Shown: positions 1-7,463, numbered from the stretch's first letter. The stretch is DNA of 17,504 nt from an uncultured Treponema sp. (GCA_934691925.1 CAKUTI010000036.1:1-17504); one strand, 5' to 3'. Program-made: numbers and translations. The notes: generated by a model not told the origin, from the letters alone.

Positions 1-545
1 ACCGCGCAGTCTTTGCTTGCCTCGGAAGTTTTCTTGATGATTTCGCCCATCAGCTTTACAGCGTCCATGTTGATTCCCGACTTTGTTGAGCCGCAGTTCA
101 CAGACGAGCAGACAAAATCAGTTGTCGCCAGCGCTTCCGGAATCGACTCAATCAGAATTCTGTCCGCCGGAGTTATTCCTTTCTGGACGAGAGCCGAAAA
201 TCCGCCGATAAAGTTTATTCCAAGCTCTTTCGCGCATTTGTCGAGCGTTCTGCAGTATTCAACGTAGGATTTTGCGCCGCTTGCTCCGGCAACGAGCGAG
301 ATTGGCGTTACAGAAACGCGCTTGTTTATGATTGGAACGCCGAATTCTTTTTCAATGTCCTGCCCGACTTTCACGAGATTTCCGGCTTTCCGCATTATTT
401 TTTCATAGATTTTCTGGTTTGCAGTTTTTGCGTCCGAGTCCGCGCAGTCTAAAAGCGAAATTCCCATCGTTATGCAGCGCACATCGAGCTTCTGCTGCAT
501 GAACATATTCACAGTCTCCTGAATTTCAACAGGTGTAAAAAGCAT
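1..545 (-). CDS. UPF0210 / DUF711 (PFL-like) family protein, N-terminal part
   Basis: About 181 residues of the N-terminal part are present; the gene runs off the left edge. The start ATG at 545 has a good GGAGG ribosome site at 550-554. The protein opens [15 protein letters not shown], followed by [15 protein letters not shown], then [45 protein letters not shown] and [18 protein letters not shown]. This order of blocks is the hallmark of the UPF0210/DUF711 family (the structurally solved Streptococcus SP0239 type). Members are cytosolic, about 450 residues long and without an established reaction. In many bacteria the gene follows a small ACT-domain gene (UPF0237), which suggests a link to ligand sensing. 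No such gene is present here, because the upstream neighbour at 727 is divergent and unrelated. The family call is from remembered motifs and is strong; the function is unknown. Confidence 0.88.
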   Translation of the reverse strand, partial: MLFTPVEIQETVNMFMQQKLDVRCITMGISLLDCADSDAKTANQKIYEKIMRKAGNLVKVGQDIEKEFGVPIINKRVSVTPISLVAGASGAKSYVEYCRTLDKCAKELGINFIGGFSALVQKGITPADRILIESIPEALATTDFVCSSVNCGSTKSGINMDAVKLMGEIIKKTSEASKDCA

Positions 546-560
546 ATTTCCTCCAAAATA

Positions 561-606
561 GGGCGTTTCGCCGCTTCGCGCCGCGGGCTCATCGTATCCC
601 TAACGC
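561..606 (-). repeat. GC-rich element A in the UPF0210 5' leader
   Basis: This block of about 46 bases is very GC-rich in an AT-rich intergenic setting. Read on the minus strand it starts GCGTTAGGG and ends GCGAAGCGGCGAAACGCCC. The ends can pair (GCGTT with AACGC), with GGG/CCC and CGC/GCG pairs inside, giving a branched fold. Its ends match those of the element at 13603-13694, so it is probably a member of a dispersed repeat family. It fills the leader between the predicted transcription start near 607 and the ribosome site of the UPF0210 gene. Repeat status needs the rest of the genome to confirm. Confidence 0.5.
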
Positions 607-613
607 AAGCTCA

Positions 614-642
614 ATTCTATCTTAAAAGACCTTGTTGTTCAA
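614..642 (-). promoter_or_regulatory. Promoter of the UPF0210 gene
   Basis: On the minus strand there is a -35 of TTGAAC (642-637), a 17-base spacer and a -10 of TAGAAT (619-614). Transcription should start near 606-607, at the edge of GC-rich element A, giving a leader of about 60 nt. Confidence 0.6.
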
Positions 643-663
643 ATAAATGTCGTTTTTTCACAC

Positions 664-692
664 TTGACGGCTTCTAATTCAACCTTTATTAT
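664..692 (+). promoter_or_regulatory. Promoter of the 68-residue membrane protein gene
   Basis: A -35 of TTGACG (664-669), an exact 17-base spacer and a -10 of TATTAT (687-692) lie about 35 bases before the start codon. The match to the housekeeping consensus is good, and the position fits the AGGAG ribosome site at 715-719. Confidence 0.65.
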
Positions 693-726
693 TAGAAAGT
701 AATTTCCATTTTTAGGAGTAAAAAGT

Positions 727-933
727 ATGGCTTCAGCTTCAACAACAGATAAAAAATCAGGCTTTGATAACCTTCCAATCGCAGTTCAGATGCTTCTTGG
801 AATTCTTCTTCTTCTTGCAATCGCGGCAATCGGATTCGGCGTGTTCTTTGCAATTGACGTTCTTCTTCTTGATTTTGACCCGATTGGAAAAATCGCAGGA
901 CTTATCGCTGGTCTTTTCACAAAAGGCGCGTAA
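727..933 (+). CDS. Small single-helix membrane protein, 68 residues
   Basis: I do not recognise a family. The start ATG at 727 follows an AGGAG ribosome site about 7 bases away and a good promoter at 664-692, and a strong terminator (962-998) follows the stop, so this is very likely a real monocistronic gene. The protein has a short polar N-terminus rich in Ser, Thr and Lys (residues 1-13), then a hydrophobic stretch at about 17-50 (PIAVQMLLGILLLLAIAAIG onward) long enough for one long or two short membrane passes. A second, less hydrophobic amphipathic piece (IGKIAGLIAGLFTKG) ends the protein and resembles membrane-active peptides. There is no signal-peptidase site or lipobox. It could be a small inner-membrane accessory protein; a toxin or holin-like role is only a possibility. 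Confidence 0.72.
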   Translation: MASASTTDKKSGFDNLPIAVQMLLGILLLLAIAAIGFGVFFAIDVLLLDFDPIGKIAGLIAGLFTKGA

Positions 934-961
934 GTTTTCAGCTTATATTTATTTTTGCATT

Positions 962-998
962 AAAAAAGCGTTTCAGTTTTGCCTGAAACGCTTTTTTT
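962..998 (+). terminator. Bidirectional intrinsic terminator
   Basis: A perfect 9-bp stem GCGTTTCAG (968-976) / CTGAAACGC (983-991), with a 6-base loop, is flanked by an A-run before and a T-run after. It works in both directions and separates the small plus-strand gene from the converging envelope operon. Confidence 0.85.
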
Positions 999-1018
999 GT
1001 TTTTAAAGCATTTTTTGT

Positions 1019-1082
1019 GCCGTTTTCAAAAAGCCAATTTTTTAGCTTTTTGAATCGGAGTTCTGAAAACGGCGTGTTTTTT
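1019..1082. other. Nested inverted repeat beside the terminator
   Basis: The outer arms GCCGTTTTCA (1019-1028) and TGAAAACGGC (1064-1073) enclose inner arms CAAAAAGC (1027-1034) and GCTTTTTG (1045-1052), which share two bases with the outer arm. A T-run follows at 1077-1082 on the plus strand. It lies just past the stop of the minus-strand lipoprotein gene and may end or protect that transcript. Confidence 0.5.
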
Positions 1083-1086
1083 GTTG

Positions 1087-1557
1087 CTATAGTTCTGTCC
1101 AGCTTGTGCCGTCATAACGCCAGACTTTGCTTAACGGCGAGAATTTTTCTTTTTTGGTTGCTCTTACGGCGTAATAGCCTGATGAAAAACTTCCTTCAAA
1201 ACTATTGAAATCTCGATACAGTTTTTCTTGTGGTGCCATATTCGAAGCGTCGCTGGAGCTGTCGCCGTACCACAATATGTAGTTATAATCGCTATTGCGG
1301 TTTAGTATTTTTACATATGTATAAACCTCAGTCTGCTCATATCCATGAATGGTGTTAGTATATGTTTTTTCAGAAAATTCGACAGATGGCGTTTCCAGCG
1401 TCTGGAATTCGTCATTGATAAATTTCTTGTACTCTCCGGCGTCTTCATCTCCGTCTACAAAGTCAAAAGCCGATTTTATTCCGTAGTCGTTTTCACAGCT
1501 GAGAACAGAAAACGCTGCAAAAACAGTCAAGAACAAGAAAATTGCTTTTTTACTCAT
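1087..1557 (-). CDS. Small predicted lipoprotein, 156 residues
   Basis: The chosen start (1557) gives MSKKAIFLFLTVFAAFSVLSC: a positively charged tip, a hydrophobic core and a lipobox with Cys21, so the mature protein is lipid-anchored. An upstream in-frame ATG at 1641 would bury this signal peptide and is rejected. A GGAGG ribosome site lies inside the end of the previous gene. The start overlaps that gene's stop by 8 bases (ATGAGTAA), so translation is probably coupled. The mature part of about 135 residues is acidic and aromatic-rich, with clusters such as YNYILWYGD and GYYAVRATKK and a C-terminal WRYDGTSWTEL. I recognise no family. It is the last gene of a three-gene envelope operon, suggesting a partner of the barrel-like protein encoded just before it. 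Confidence 0.75.
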   Translation of the reverse strand: MSKKAIFLFLTVFAAFSVLSCENDYGIKSAFDFVDGDEDAGEYKKFINDEFQTLETPSVEFSEKTYTNTIHGYEQTEVYTYVKILNRNSDYNYILWYGDSSSDASNMAPQEKLYRDFNSFEGSFSSGYYAVRATKKEKFSPLSKVWRYDGTSWTEL

Positions 1558-2143
1558 AATATTCCTCCCAGTCGTCATCTTCAAAATCATAATCATCGGA
1601 ATCGGATATTCTTCTTCTTCCGAATGTGATGCTTCCCCCAAAGCTCACAAGCACAGTGTTGTCACGGTCAAGAAACATTGAGACTCTGCCGTAAACATCA
1701 AGCGGACCGAAAATCCGAAGTTTCGCGTTCAAGTCAAGAGACGGAATAAAACACGTTTCCTCAAGTTTCCCGTCTGACTGCATGGTGTTGGAATCTTTGT
1801 ATTTTAATTCAAAGTCTGTGTAATTGATTAGAACACCGGGCGTGATATTAAGTCTCCCGAAATTTAGATTGTATCCAAGTCCTGCTCCGAGAATCATAAG
1901 GTCCAGGCCGCTTTTTTCTTTGTTAAAAAATCCGGCGCCTTTTTCTTTCTTTTCATAAGCCAGTGCTTTAAAGTCTGCTATGAGCTGAATGCCAGAGCCT
2001 ATGCGGACGCTTGCTTCGATGTTTTGTCCAGAATCAGTTTTTATTATGTCAGGAATTCCTGCTCCAAAAGAAAAAGAAACTTCCGAAACTGCAAAAGAGA
2101 TTGTGGCAAAAGCTATAAAAATCAAAGAAAATATTTTTTTCAT
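1550..2143 (-). CDS. Exported small beta-barrel-like outer membrane protein
   Basis: The protein has 197 residues. It begins with a clear Sec signal peptide (MKKIFSLIFIAFATISFA), and the mature part then shows alternating polar and hydrophobic stretches with many glycines: SFSFGAGIPDI, ASVRIGSGIQLIADFKAL, LMILGAGLGYNLNFGRLNITPGVLINY, LDLNAKLRIFGPLDVYGRVSMFL and TVLVSFGGSITFG. These look like transmembrane beta strands of an 8- to 10-stranded barrel of the OmpA/OmpW size class. After the last strand comes a strongly acidic tail (DSDDYDFEDDDWEEYYE), which is unusual for a barrel that would normally end in an aromatic residue. It sits between two lipoprotein genes: 11 bases separate it from the upstream gene and the downstream gene overlaps it. 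The barrel call is inferred from the strand pattern; no family is recognised. Confidence 0.65.
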   Translation of the reverse strand: MKKIFSLIFIAFATISFAVSEVSFSFGAGIPDIIKTDSGQNIEASVRIGSGIQLIADFKALAYEKKEKGAGFFNKEKSGLDLMILGAGLGYNLNFGRLNITPGVLINYTDFELKYKDSNTMQSDGKLEETCFIPSLDLNAKLRIFGPLDVYGRVSMFLDRDNTVLVSFGGSITFGRRRISDSDDYDFEDDDWEEYYE

Positions 2144-2154
2144 AGAATCCTCTT

Positions 2155-3066
2155 TTAGTTTGTGAGCGCGTTCCGCAAGCTTTCCAGCTGTCTGAATGAA
2201 AGAGTCTCAGAAGTTCCAAGAACTGAGAGAATAGCGTAATCCTTTGAGCCTAGAAATTTTCCGTCTGTTCTTTCCTGCAGGCGCAGAACAGATTTGTAAT
2301 GAACAAGTTTTTCGCCTGAGATTTCCTTAACAGATGATTTCTGTGAGGCGTCGAGATTTGACTCGGTTGTCTCCACAACTTTTAAAGAAGGATTCTTGTC
2401 GTAAACGTAATATTTCGGCTCTGTTTCAGAAGCGGATTTGCTTGAGGCAGAAACTGTTCCGCTTTTTGCCGGTAATTTTTTTGCTGCCGCTTGTTTTTTT
2501 GATGACGGCAAAAATTTTCCGAGCAGTTTATTGAGCAAATTCTCATTTTTTGATTTTGAAGAAGCTGATTTGTCGGCGGCGAGCTGTTTTGCGTAAATTG
2601 ACTCGCCGTTGAGAGAAACTTTTCCGGAAAGTCTTGAGCTGACTCCTATAAATTCTGTTGTTAGCGCATTGCTTTTCTGGAAAATTTCGGCATTGTAAAG
2701 AACTCCGGTGTTATCATAGCTTGAAGTTCGTGCTAAAAGCATTTTGTCGATTTCTTCGACAAGGACTTTTACCTGCGCTTTTGGCAGAATTACTGAATTT
2801 GACAAGTCATCAGACCTGATTTTTCCTTTCTCGAAAAAGTCGAATTTCGACGGCTTTCCGATTGCGTAGTATTTTCCGTACTCGATGTTGTAAACTTTTG
2901 AAATATCGCTCGGCTTGCTTGTAAGGCGGAAATCGTAGTTCACATCCTGCTCAACGTAAGCGTTTTCATCGAGAATCGCAATGTTCGCAAAATTCTGCGA
3001 CACGCAGCCTGTAAATGCAGCAGCGAGACTTGCCGTTGCGGCCATAGCTAGAAGACTTTTTTTCAT
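2155..3066 (-). CDS. Predicted lipoprotein with Lys/Ser/Ala-rich linker, 303 residues
   Basis: The N-terminus MKKSLLAMAATASLAAAFTGC is a lipoprotein signal peptide with lipobox FTGC and lipidated Cys21. Residues about 30-160 form a compact-looking domain (VNYDFRLTSKPSDISKVYNIEYGKYY is part of it). Residues about 160-217 are low-complexity and rich in Lys, Ser and Ala, resembling a flexible linker across the periplasm. Residues about 218-303 form a second domain (KYYVYDKNPSLKVVET, YAILSVLGTSETLSFRQLESL). I do not recognise the family. GAGG lies a few bases before the start, and a promoter is predicted at 3116-3144. It is the first gene of the operon with the barrel-like protein and the small lipoprotein, so an envelope assembly or surface role is likely but unproven. 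Confidence 0.75.
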   Translation of the reverse strand: MKKSLLAMAATASLAAAFTGCVSQNFANIAILDENAYVEQDVNYDFRLTSKPSDISKVYNIEYGKYYAIGKPSKFDFFEKGKIRSDDLSNSVILPKAQVKVLVEEIDKMLLARTSSYDNTGVLYNAEIFQKSNALTTEFIGVSSRLSGKVSLNGESIYAKQLAADKSASSKSKNENLLNKLLGKFLPSSKKQAAAKKLPAKSGTVSASSKSASETEPKYYVYDKNPSLKVVETTESNLDASQKSSVKEISGEKLVHYKSVLRLQERTDGKFLGSKDYAILSVLGTSETLSFRQLESLRNALTN

Positions 3067-3115
3067 TATGCTTCCTCATTAAGATTTTTCATATTTGTCA
3101 AGAAATGACCTTAGT

Positions 3116-3144
3116 ACAATACGAAAAAAAAACTATACTTGCAA
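3116..3144 (-). promoter_or_regulatory. Promoter of the envelope operon
   Basis: On the minus strand a -35 of TTGCAA (3144-3139) is separated by 17 bases, including a run of nine T, from a -10 of TATTGT (3121-3116). The leader to the ATG at 3066 would be about 40 nt. Confidence 0.5.
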
Positions 3145-3300
3145 TATAAATTCTGTGATTTTATTTAAATGATTTTAATTTCTTGCTTAGAGATTGAGAA
3201 AGTGAAAAAAGCAAAAATTATAAAATGATAAATGTGCGGAAATTGACAAAAAGCCCGAATCCCGAAAATTTTGATTTTGAATTCAGCGAGCGAAAAAGCT

Positions 3301-3363
3301 CCGCCGTTATGCCAAAAGGCGAGAAATTGTATCTAGGCTTTTGTCATTGTTTGGCATCGGCGG
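3301..3363. repeat. Long imperfect inverted repeat
   Basis: The arms CCGCCG-TT-ATGCCAAA (3301-3316) and TTTGGCAT-CGGCGG (3350-3363) pair over 14 bp with a 2-base bulge and enclose 33 bases. There is no T-run, so it is not a classical terminator. It lies 20-80 bases after the ModF-like gene and could stabilise the 3' end of that mRNA. Confidence 0.45.
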
Positions 3364-3385
3364 CTGCGCGGAAAATCATTGAAAA

Positions 3386-4990
3386 TTATTTCTCGATGAT
3401 TTTGTACATTGGATTTTCGCCTGGATGAAGCTCCAGAATGTGCTTTTCGCAAGGCAGAGCCTCTGTCGGGTCGTGCGTCACGTGAAGCATTGTTGTTTTT
3501 CCTGTTTCGGCGATTGTCTCAAGCAAGTCAAGAATTTTCTGCCTGTAGGACTCGTCAAGTCCGTGGCAAGGCTCGTCGAGAATCAGAATTTTCGGGCTTT
3601 TCACGACTGCCCGCAAAATCAGGACTGCGCGCTGCTCGCCGTAGCTCAGATTGTTGAAGCTTTCGTGCTCTCGTCCTTCAAAGCCTGCGAGCTTCAGCCA
3701 TTTTGCCGCCGTTGAAATCTCGATGTCGGTTTTCTTCTCGTAAAGTCCGATCGAATCGTGGAAGCCTGAGATTATCACGCTTTCCAAGTCCGTGCTTCCG
3801 ACCATTCTGTATTCGACGTGCCAGCGGTAGCTTACGATTCCGAGATTTTTCTTGATGTCCCAGATTGTCTCGCCTGTTCCGCGTTTGCGCCCGAAAAGCC
3901 AGACATCATTCGCGAAAACCTGCTTGTTGTCGCCTGTGATAAGCTCGAGGAGAGTAGTTTTTCCGGAGCCGTTCGGTCCGCGGATAAGCCAGTGCTCGCC
4001 TGAGAGAACCGTCCAGCTGAAATCTTTCAGGACTTGGTGTCCGTCCCAGCCGACATTCACGTTGTTCATTTTTACGAGCGCGATTTTTTCTTTTTTCGCG
4101 CCGTTTTCAGCATTTTCTTCATTCTGGTTCTGGAGAATTTTCGTGTCGTTTTGAATGTCTTTCAGCTCGTTCACAAATTCTGTTTTTTCAGAGTCGCGTG
4201 TTTTCGCTTTTTCCTCATTTCTTTTTTCGATGATTTTTTTGTATTCAGAATGAGTTCCGCAGAAAGAGACTCCGTTTCCTGTGAATTCAAGCACATTTGT
4301 GATTGTCTCAGGAATTTCGTGGTAGCGTTCCATTCCGAGAATTATGTTTGTTTCTGTGAGAGACTCGTTTTTTTGCTTTCCGACGATTGTCTGGAAAAAT
4401 TCAAGGAGAATCGTGCGGCTTTGCGCGTCAAGGCCTGCGAACGGGTCGCTTAAAATAAGGAGATGTTTTTTGCTCAAAAGCGCGCGGCAAAGAAGAGTTC
4501 TTCTGATTTCGCCTGTGGACATAAATTTAAGTCCGCGGTCAAGAATTTTATCAACTCCGCAGAGTTTTACTTCAGGCAGAGTTTCAAGACGCTCGGCGAT
4601 TTTTGGAAGCGGCTGGCTTCTGTGCTTTGCGTCAGGTCCGCCCAAGACTTCGCAGATGAATCGTCTTCCGGTTCTTCCTTCGTCGATTTTTCCGATGTAT
4701 TCGCTTTCGTCTAAGTCGCGCTCTTCCTGAATAAGCCGCGCGGCGCGCTCAAGCGAGACTGTCTCGCAGAAATTTTCGAATTTGCTTGAATATGCGCCGG
4801 TTGAGTCGTTCGGAACGATTTGGTTCTCGCCTGAAAGCGCGCTTAAGAACGCGGCTTTTCCGCCACCGTTCGGCCCGATTACAAGCCACGCTTCGCCCGC
4901 GTTCATTTGCCAGCTTAAATTTTTGATTATTGTTCCGTGCAGATTCTGGACACGGCAGTTGTTTATATAAACAAGTGAGTCTTTTTGCAT
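3386..4990 (-). CDS. modF: ModF-like twin ABC ATPase (no membrane domain)
   Basis: From the chosen start the protein has 534 residues. Two ABC domains are visible. In domain 1, Walker A reads GPNGGGKA (39-46), the signature region FMSTGEIRR is at about 157-164 and the Walker B region reads LLILSDP (177-183). In domain 2, Walker A is GPNGSGKT (338-345), signature LSYGEQ 448-453, Walker B LILDEP (469-474) and switch His506. Blocks such as STGEIRRTLLC, NDVWLFGRKRG and GETIWDIKK closely match the ModF/PhrA family of E. coli, a cytosolic protein of about 490 residues linked to molybdate genes but of unclear role. A charged linker (about 255-300) is longer than in E. coli. No molybdate genes are nearby. 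The start at 4990 is preferred over 5065 because a near-perfect promoter ends 10 bases before it. Domain 1 has Ala for Ser/Thr in Walker A and Ser for Asp in Walker B, so it probably hydrolyses ATP poorly. Confidence 0.85.
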   Translation of the reverse strand: MQKDSLVYINNCRVQNLHGTIIKNLSWQMNAGEAWLVIGPNGGGKAAFLSALSGENQIVPNDSTGAYSSKFENFCETVSLERAARLIQEERDLDESEYIGKIDEGRTGRRFICEVLGGPDAKHRSQPLPKIAERLETLPEVKLCGVDKILDRGLKFMSTGEIRRTLLCRALLSKKHLLILSDPFAGLDAQSRTILLEFFQTIVGKQKNESLTETNIILGMERYHEIPETITNVLEFTGNGVSFCGTHSEYKKIIEKRNEEKAKTRDSEKTEFVNELKDIQNDTKILQNQNEENAENGAKKEKIALVKMNNVNVGWDGHQVLKDFSWTVLSGEHWLIRGPNGSGKTTLLELITGDNKQVFANDVWLFGRKRGTGETIWDIKKNLGIVSYRWHVEYRMVGSTDLESVIISGFHDSIGLYEKKTDIEISTAAKWLKLAGFEGREHESFNNLSYGEQRAVLILRAVVKSPKILILDEPCHGLDESYRQKILDLLETIAETGKTTMLHVTHDPTEALPCEKHILELHPGENPMYKIIEK

Positions 4991-4999
4991 AGTGAAAAA

Positions 5000-5028
5000 A
5001 GTATACTCAAGCGTTGCCTGATTTTCAA
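5000..5028 (-). promoter_or_regulatory. Promoter giving a leaderless or near-leaderless modF-like mRNA
   Basis: On the minus strand a -35 of TTGAAA (5028-5023), exactly 17 bases and a -10 of TATACT (5005-5000) are followed after 9 bases by the ATG at 4990. The start of transcription should be at 4990-4993. No ribosome site precedes the ATG. Confidence 0.65.
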
Positions 5029-5087
5029 TGAACAAAGAGCAATGCAACTGCGGATAGCTGGGCATTGTATTTGAGCGTTTTGCGATG

Positions 5088-5129
5088 TTTTCAGGAGTTT
5101 TTTGCTTTCGGAAAAGTCCGTCCTGAAAA
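5088..5129 (-). terminator. Hairpin after the chemoreceptor gene
   Basis: The arms TTTTCAGGA (5088-5096) and TCCTGAAAA (5121-5129) pair over 9 bp directly after the chemoreceptor stop codon, with a 24-base loop. The T-run expected of a classical terminator is missing, so termination is possible rather than certain. Confidence 0.4.
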
Positions 5130-5130
5130 A

Positions 5131-7284
5131 TCAGACTTTGAAGAGGTCAATCTGGCTTCCGATTTGCTGGATTGACTTTTGCATTGTGCCTGAAATGTCG
5201 CCGAGCGTGCTGCCGTTTTTGTCGATAAGCTCCGCGTCTGAGTAGATTTTCTGCACGCTTTGCTTCATTGCGGCGGTTGAGTTGTTTAGCTCGTGCACGG
5301 AATTGAGAATCGCCTTGTTTCCCGAAGACATCTGCGAAGACGACGAGCGGACTTCAAATGTGGCGTCGTTCACGATTTTTAGCGCGTCTGTAATTTGGCG
5401 GCTTCCGATTTCGCTTTCTTCCATTGCCGCCTTGATTTGCTCGATTAGCTGGTCGGTCGCCTGAATGTTTGAGCTTACGTAGCCGAACGCTTCCTTTGCC
5501 TCGCTTGACGAAGCCACAACTGTTATGATTGAGTCCTGAATTTTCTTTAGCTCCGCGCCGATTGCCTTTGACTGCTTCGCGGAATTTTCGGAAAGATTTC
5601 TGATTTCATCCGCTACAACGCTGAATCCGCGGCCTGCGTCGCCTGCGTGCGCGGCTTCAATTGCGGCGTTCATTGCAAGAAGGTTTGTCTCGCTTGCGAT
5701 TTTGCTGATTGTCGCGTTTGCATTGAAAAGAATTCGGCTTTGCTCCTCGATTTCTTCAATCTGCGCATTCACGATGTTTTGCTTTTCAATTCCGTTTTTT
5801 GTGTAGGATTCAAGCTCGTTGAACGCGCTCGCCATCTGCTCGGTGCTTTTTGAGACGGAATTTATGTTTCCAAGCATCTGCTCGATTGCCGCGCTTGCCT
5901 GATTTACGCCGTTCGACTGGTTTTCAATCATCTTGTCGAGGCTTTCGATGTTCTGCGCAATCTGGGTCACGGAAGAGACTGTATCTGAAACGCTGATGCT
6001 CTGGCTGTCAATCTGGGTTGTGACGTCTGCGATGTTTGAGGAAATCTGGCTGATTGACGAATTTGTGAGCCGTGTTGTGTTCTGCATGTCCTCGTCAACT
6101 TTTTGTAAAGCCGACTTTGAATTTTTTATCTCGCTGATGATTGTGCGGAGATTTTCGATGAACGTGTTGAAGCCTTGAACAACGCCACCGATTTCGTCTT
6201 TTGATTTGATGTCGAGACGTTTTGTAAGGTCAGCATCGCCTTTTGCGATGTCGTCGATTGAGTCGTTTAGAATCTGGAGCGGCTTTAAAAGGCGCGGCAT
6301 ATAAATTGCGATGAAAATCATAAGGAACAAAACTATTATCAGGCAGCATCCGACAATGTTCACTTGCGTCTTGTTCGCCGATTTCATAACTTCGCTTTCT
6401 GGAATTGTGAGCGCGAAAGTCCACGAAGTTCCGGGAATCTGCCCGTAGAAAACGTATTCGGTGAGCCCCTTGTTCTTGTTTTCAAGTTTCTGCGAGCCGT
6501 CAAATCCCATCGCGATGTTCTCGTGCATCGCCGCGTTTCCGATAATTCCGGAAGCCTCGTCGTCCATATGGGAATAATTTTTCATGATTTCGTCTTCGTC
6601 TTTGTGGGCGATTACAGTTCCGTTGCCGTCGAGAATGAAGACGTATCCGTTCATGCTTTCGTCGATTCTTGAAGTCTCAATGTGGAGAACGTCAAGCGGA
6701 AGCGCGCCTACGATAAGCCCGAACAAGGTGTTGTTTTTGTCTGTAATCGGCATTGCGAGATAGAAGAGATATTCGCCTGTCTCGTTTGACTTTAGAGGAT
6801 TTGAGACGAACGACGACTGTCCGACCTCGATGATTTCCTTGTAGTACTGGTAATGCTTGCAGCTGAAAGACTGGCCGGTTGAGCTGTACGCCATTCCGTC
6901 AATTCCGGCGACTGCGACAAAGTCAAAATCCTCGCCGATAAGCTGCTGGTTTTCCACCATAAATTGTCCGATTCCCTCAACATCGCCGTCGAGAGCCGCA
7001 TCGCACCGGGTGAGAATCCGCAAGTCCTTGAAATAGCTTTCGAGCCAGTAGGAAAGAGATGAGATTGAGCGTTCTGAAATTGTGGTGCTTAGGTCTGTGT
7101 AAGATTTAAGGTTGTCGCGCCTTGTTGTGAATCCTAAAACAACTGTGAGAGCCGCAAAAAAGAGAATCAGCAGAAAGAAAATTGAAATTTCGAGCTTGAA
7201 CGCGAGCGTGTTTGTGAATTTTCGCTTGCTTTTTTTTGCTTTCTGAGATTTCGTTTTTTTTCCAGATGACTTGAAGATTTTCAT
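5131..7284 (-). CDS. Methyl-accepting chemotaxis protein with dCache sensor
   Basis: The 717-residue receptor senses an extracytoplasmic ligand and controls CheA/CheW signalling to the flagella. A Lys-rich N-terminus (1-30) is followed by membrane helix 1 (about 34-53), a periplasmic double-Cache-type domain (about 54-308; [41 protein letters not shown]), helix 2 (about 309-330), a HAMP domain (about 331-383, with [12 protein letters not shown] and [13 protein letters not shown]) and a long coiled-coil signalling domain. The conserved hairpin tip is at about 527-562 ([33 protein letters not shown]). The dCache part lacks a recognisable amino-acid binding motif, so the ligand is unknown. No CheR-tethering pentapeptide is seen at the C-terminus (ends LFKV). 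GAGG precedes the start, and a sigma-28-like promoter is at 7390-7416. It appears to be transcribed alone. Confidence 0.95.
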   Translation of the reverse strand: MKIFKSSGKKTKSQKAKKSKRKFTNTLAFKLEISIFFLLILFFAALTVVLGFTTRRDNLKSYTDLSTTISERSISSLSYWLESYFKDLRILTRCDAALDGDVEGIGQFMVENQQLIGEDFDFVAVAGIDGMAYSSTGQSFSCKHYQYYKEIIEVGQSSFVSNPLKSNETGEYLFYLAMPITDKNNTLFGLIVGALPLDVLHIETSRIDESMNGYVFILDGNGTVIAHKDEDEIMKNYSHMDDEASGIIGNAAMHENIAMGFDGSQKLENKNKGLTEYVFYGQIPGTSWTFALTIPESEVMKSANKTQVNIVGCCLIIVLFLMIFIAIYMPRLLKPLQILNDSIDDIAKGDADLTKRLDIKSKDEIGGVVQGFNTFIENLRTIISEIKNSKSALQKVDEDMQNTTRLTNSSISQISSNIADVTTQIDSQSISVSDTVSSVTQIAQNIESLDKMIENQSNGVNQASAAIEQMLGNINSVSKSTEQMASAFNELESYTKNGIEKQNIVNAQIEEIEEQSRILFNANATISKIASETNLLAMNAAIEAAHAGDAGRGFSVVADEIRNLSENSAKQSKAIGAELKKIQDSIITVVASSSEAKEAFGYVSSNIQATDQLIEQIKAAMEESEIGSRQITDALKIVNDATFEVRSSSSQMSSGNKAILNSVHELNNSTAAMKQSVQKIYSDAELIDKNGSTLGDISGTMQKSIQQIGSQIDLFKV

Positions 7285-7389
7285 AGCAGCCTCATGCTCC
7301 GTTGAACAGGAGATTACAAGTTATTTTTTGTCAGAAAACGGGCGGTCTGCTTGCTTTTTCAGCCCTCAGAACCTGCTCATTTCAATAAA

Positions 7390-7416
7390 TTATCGTCTTA
7401 AAAAATATAAAAATCA
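7390..7416 (-). promoter_or_regulatory. Sigma-28-like promoter of the chemoreceptor gene
   Basis: On the minus strand, TGATTTTT (7416-7409), exactly 11 bases and GACGATAA (7397-7390) match the flagellar sigma factor pattern TAAAGTTT-N11-GCCGATAA at 5 of 8 and 7 of 8 positions. An overlapping sigma-70 reading (TTGATT, 17 bases, GATAAT) is also possible. Motility-linked control fits a chemoreceptor. Confidence 0.5.
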
Positions 7417-7463
7417 AATTTATAACAGTAAATATTTCTTTAGCAAATTCACAAGGATTGATT

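Larger units (their letters stand above)
3067..3385. other. Intergenic region with operon promoter and a long hairpin
   Basis: This 319-base AT-rich gap holds the promoter of the envelope operon (3116-3144) and the imperfect hairpin at 3301-3363 near the end of the ABC gene. A 67-codon open frame from 3225 has no ribosome site and overlaps the ABC gene, so it is not called. Nothing else is seen. Confidence 0.6.

Noticed and set aside
1558..1641. Upstream ATG for the small lipoprotein
   Set aside because: It would put 28 acidic residues before a textbook lipoprotein signal peptide and deep inside the upstream gene.
3225..3428. Plus-strand 67-codon open frame between the envelope operon and the ABC gene
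   Set aside because: No ribosome site, low-complexity AT-rich start, and it runs into the 3' end of the ModF-like gene on the other strand.
4991..5065. Longer N-terminus for the ModF-like protein
   Set aside because: The extension contains the promoter, has no ribosome site and has no counterpart in the family.
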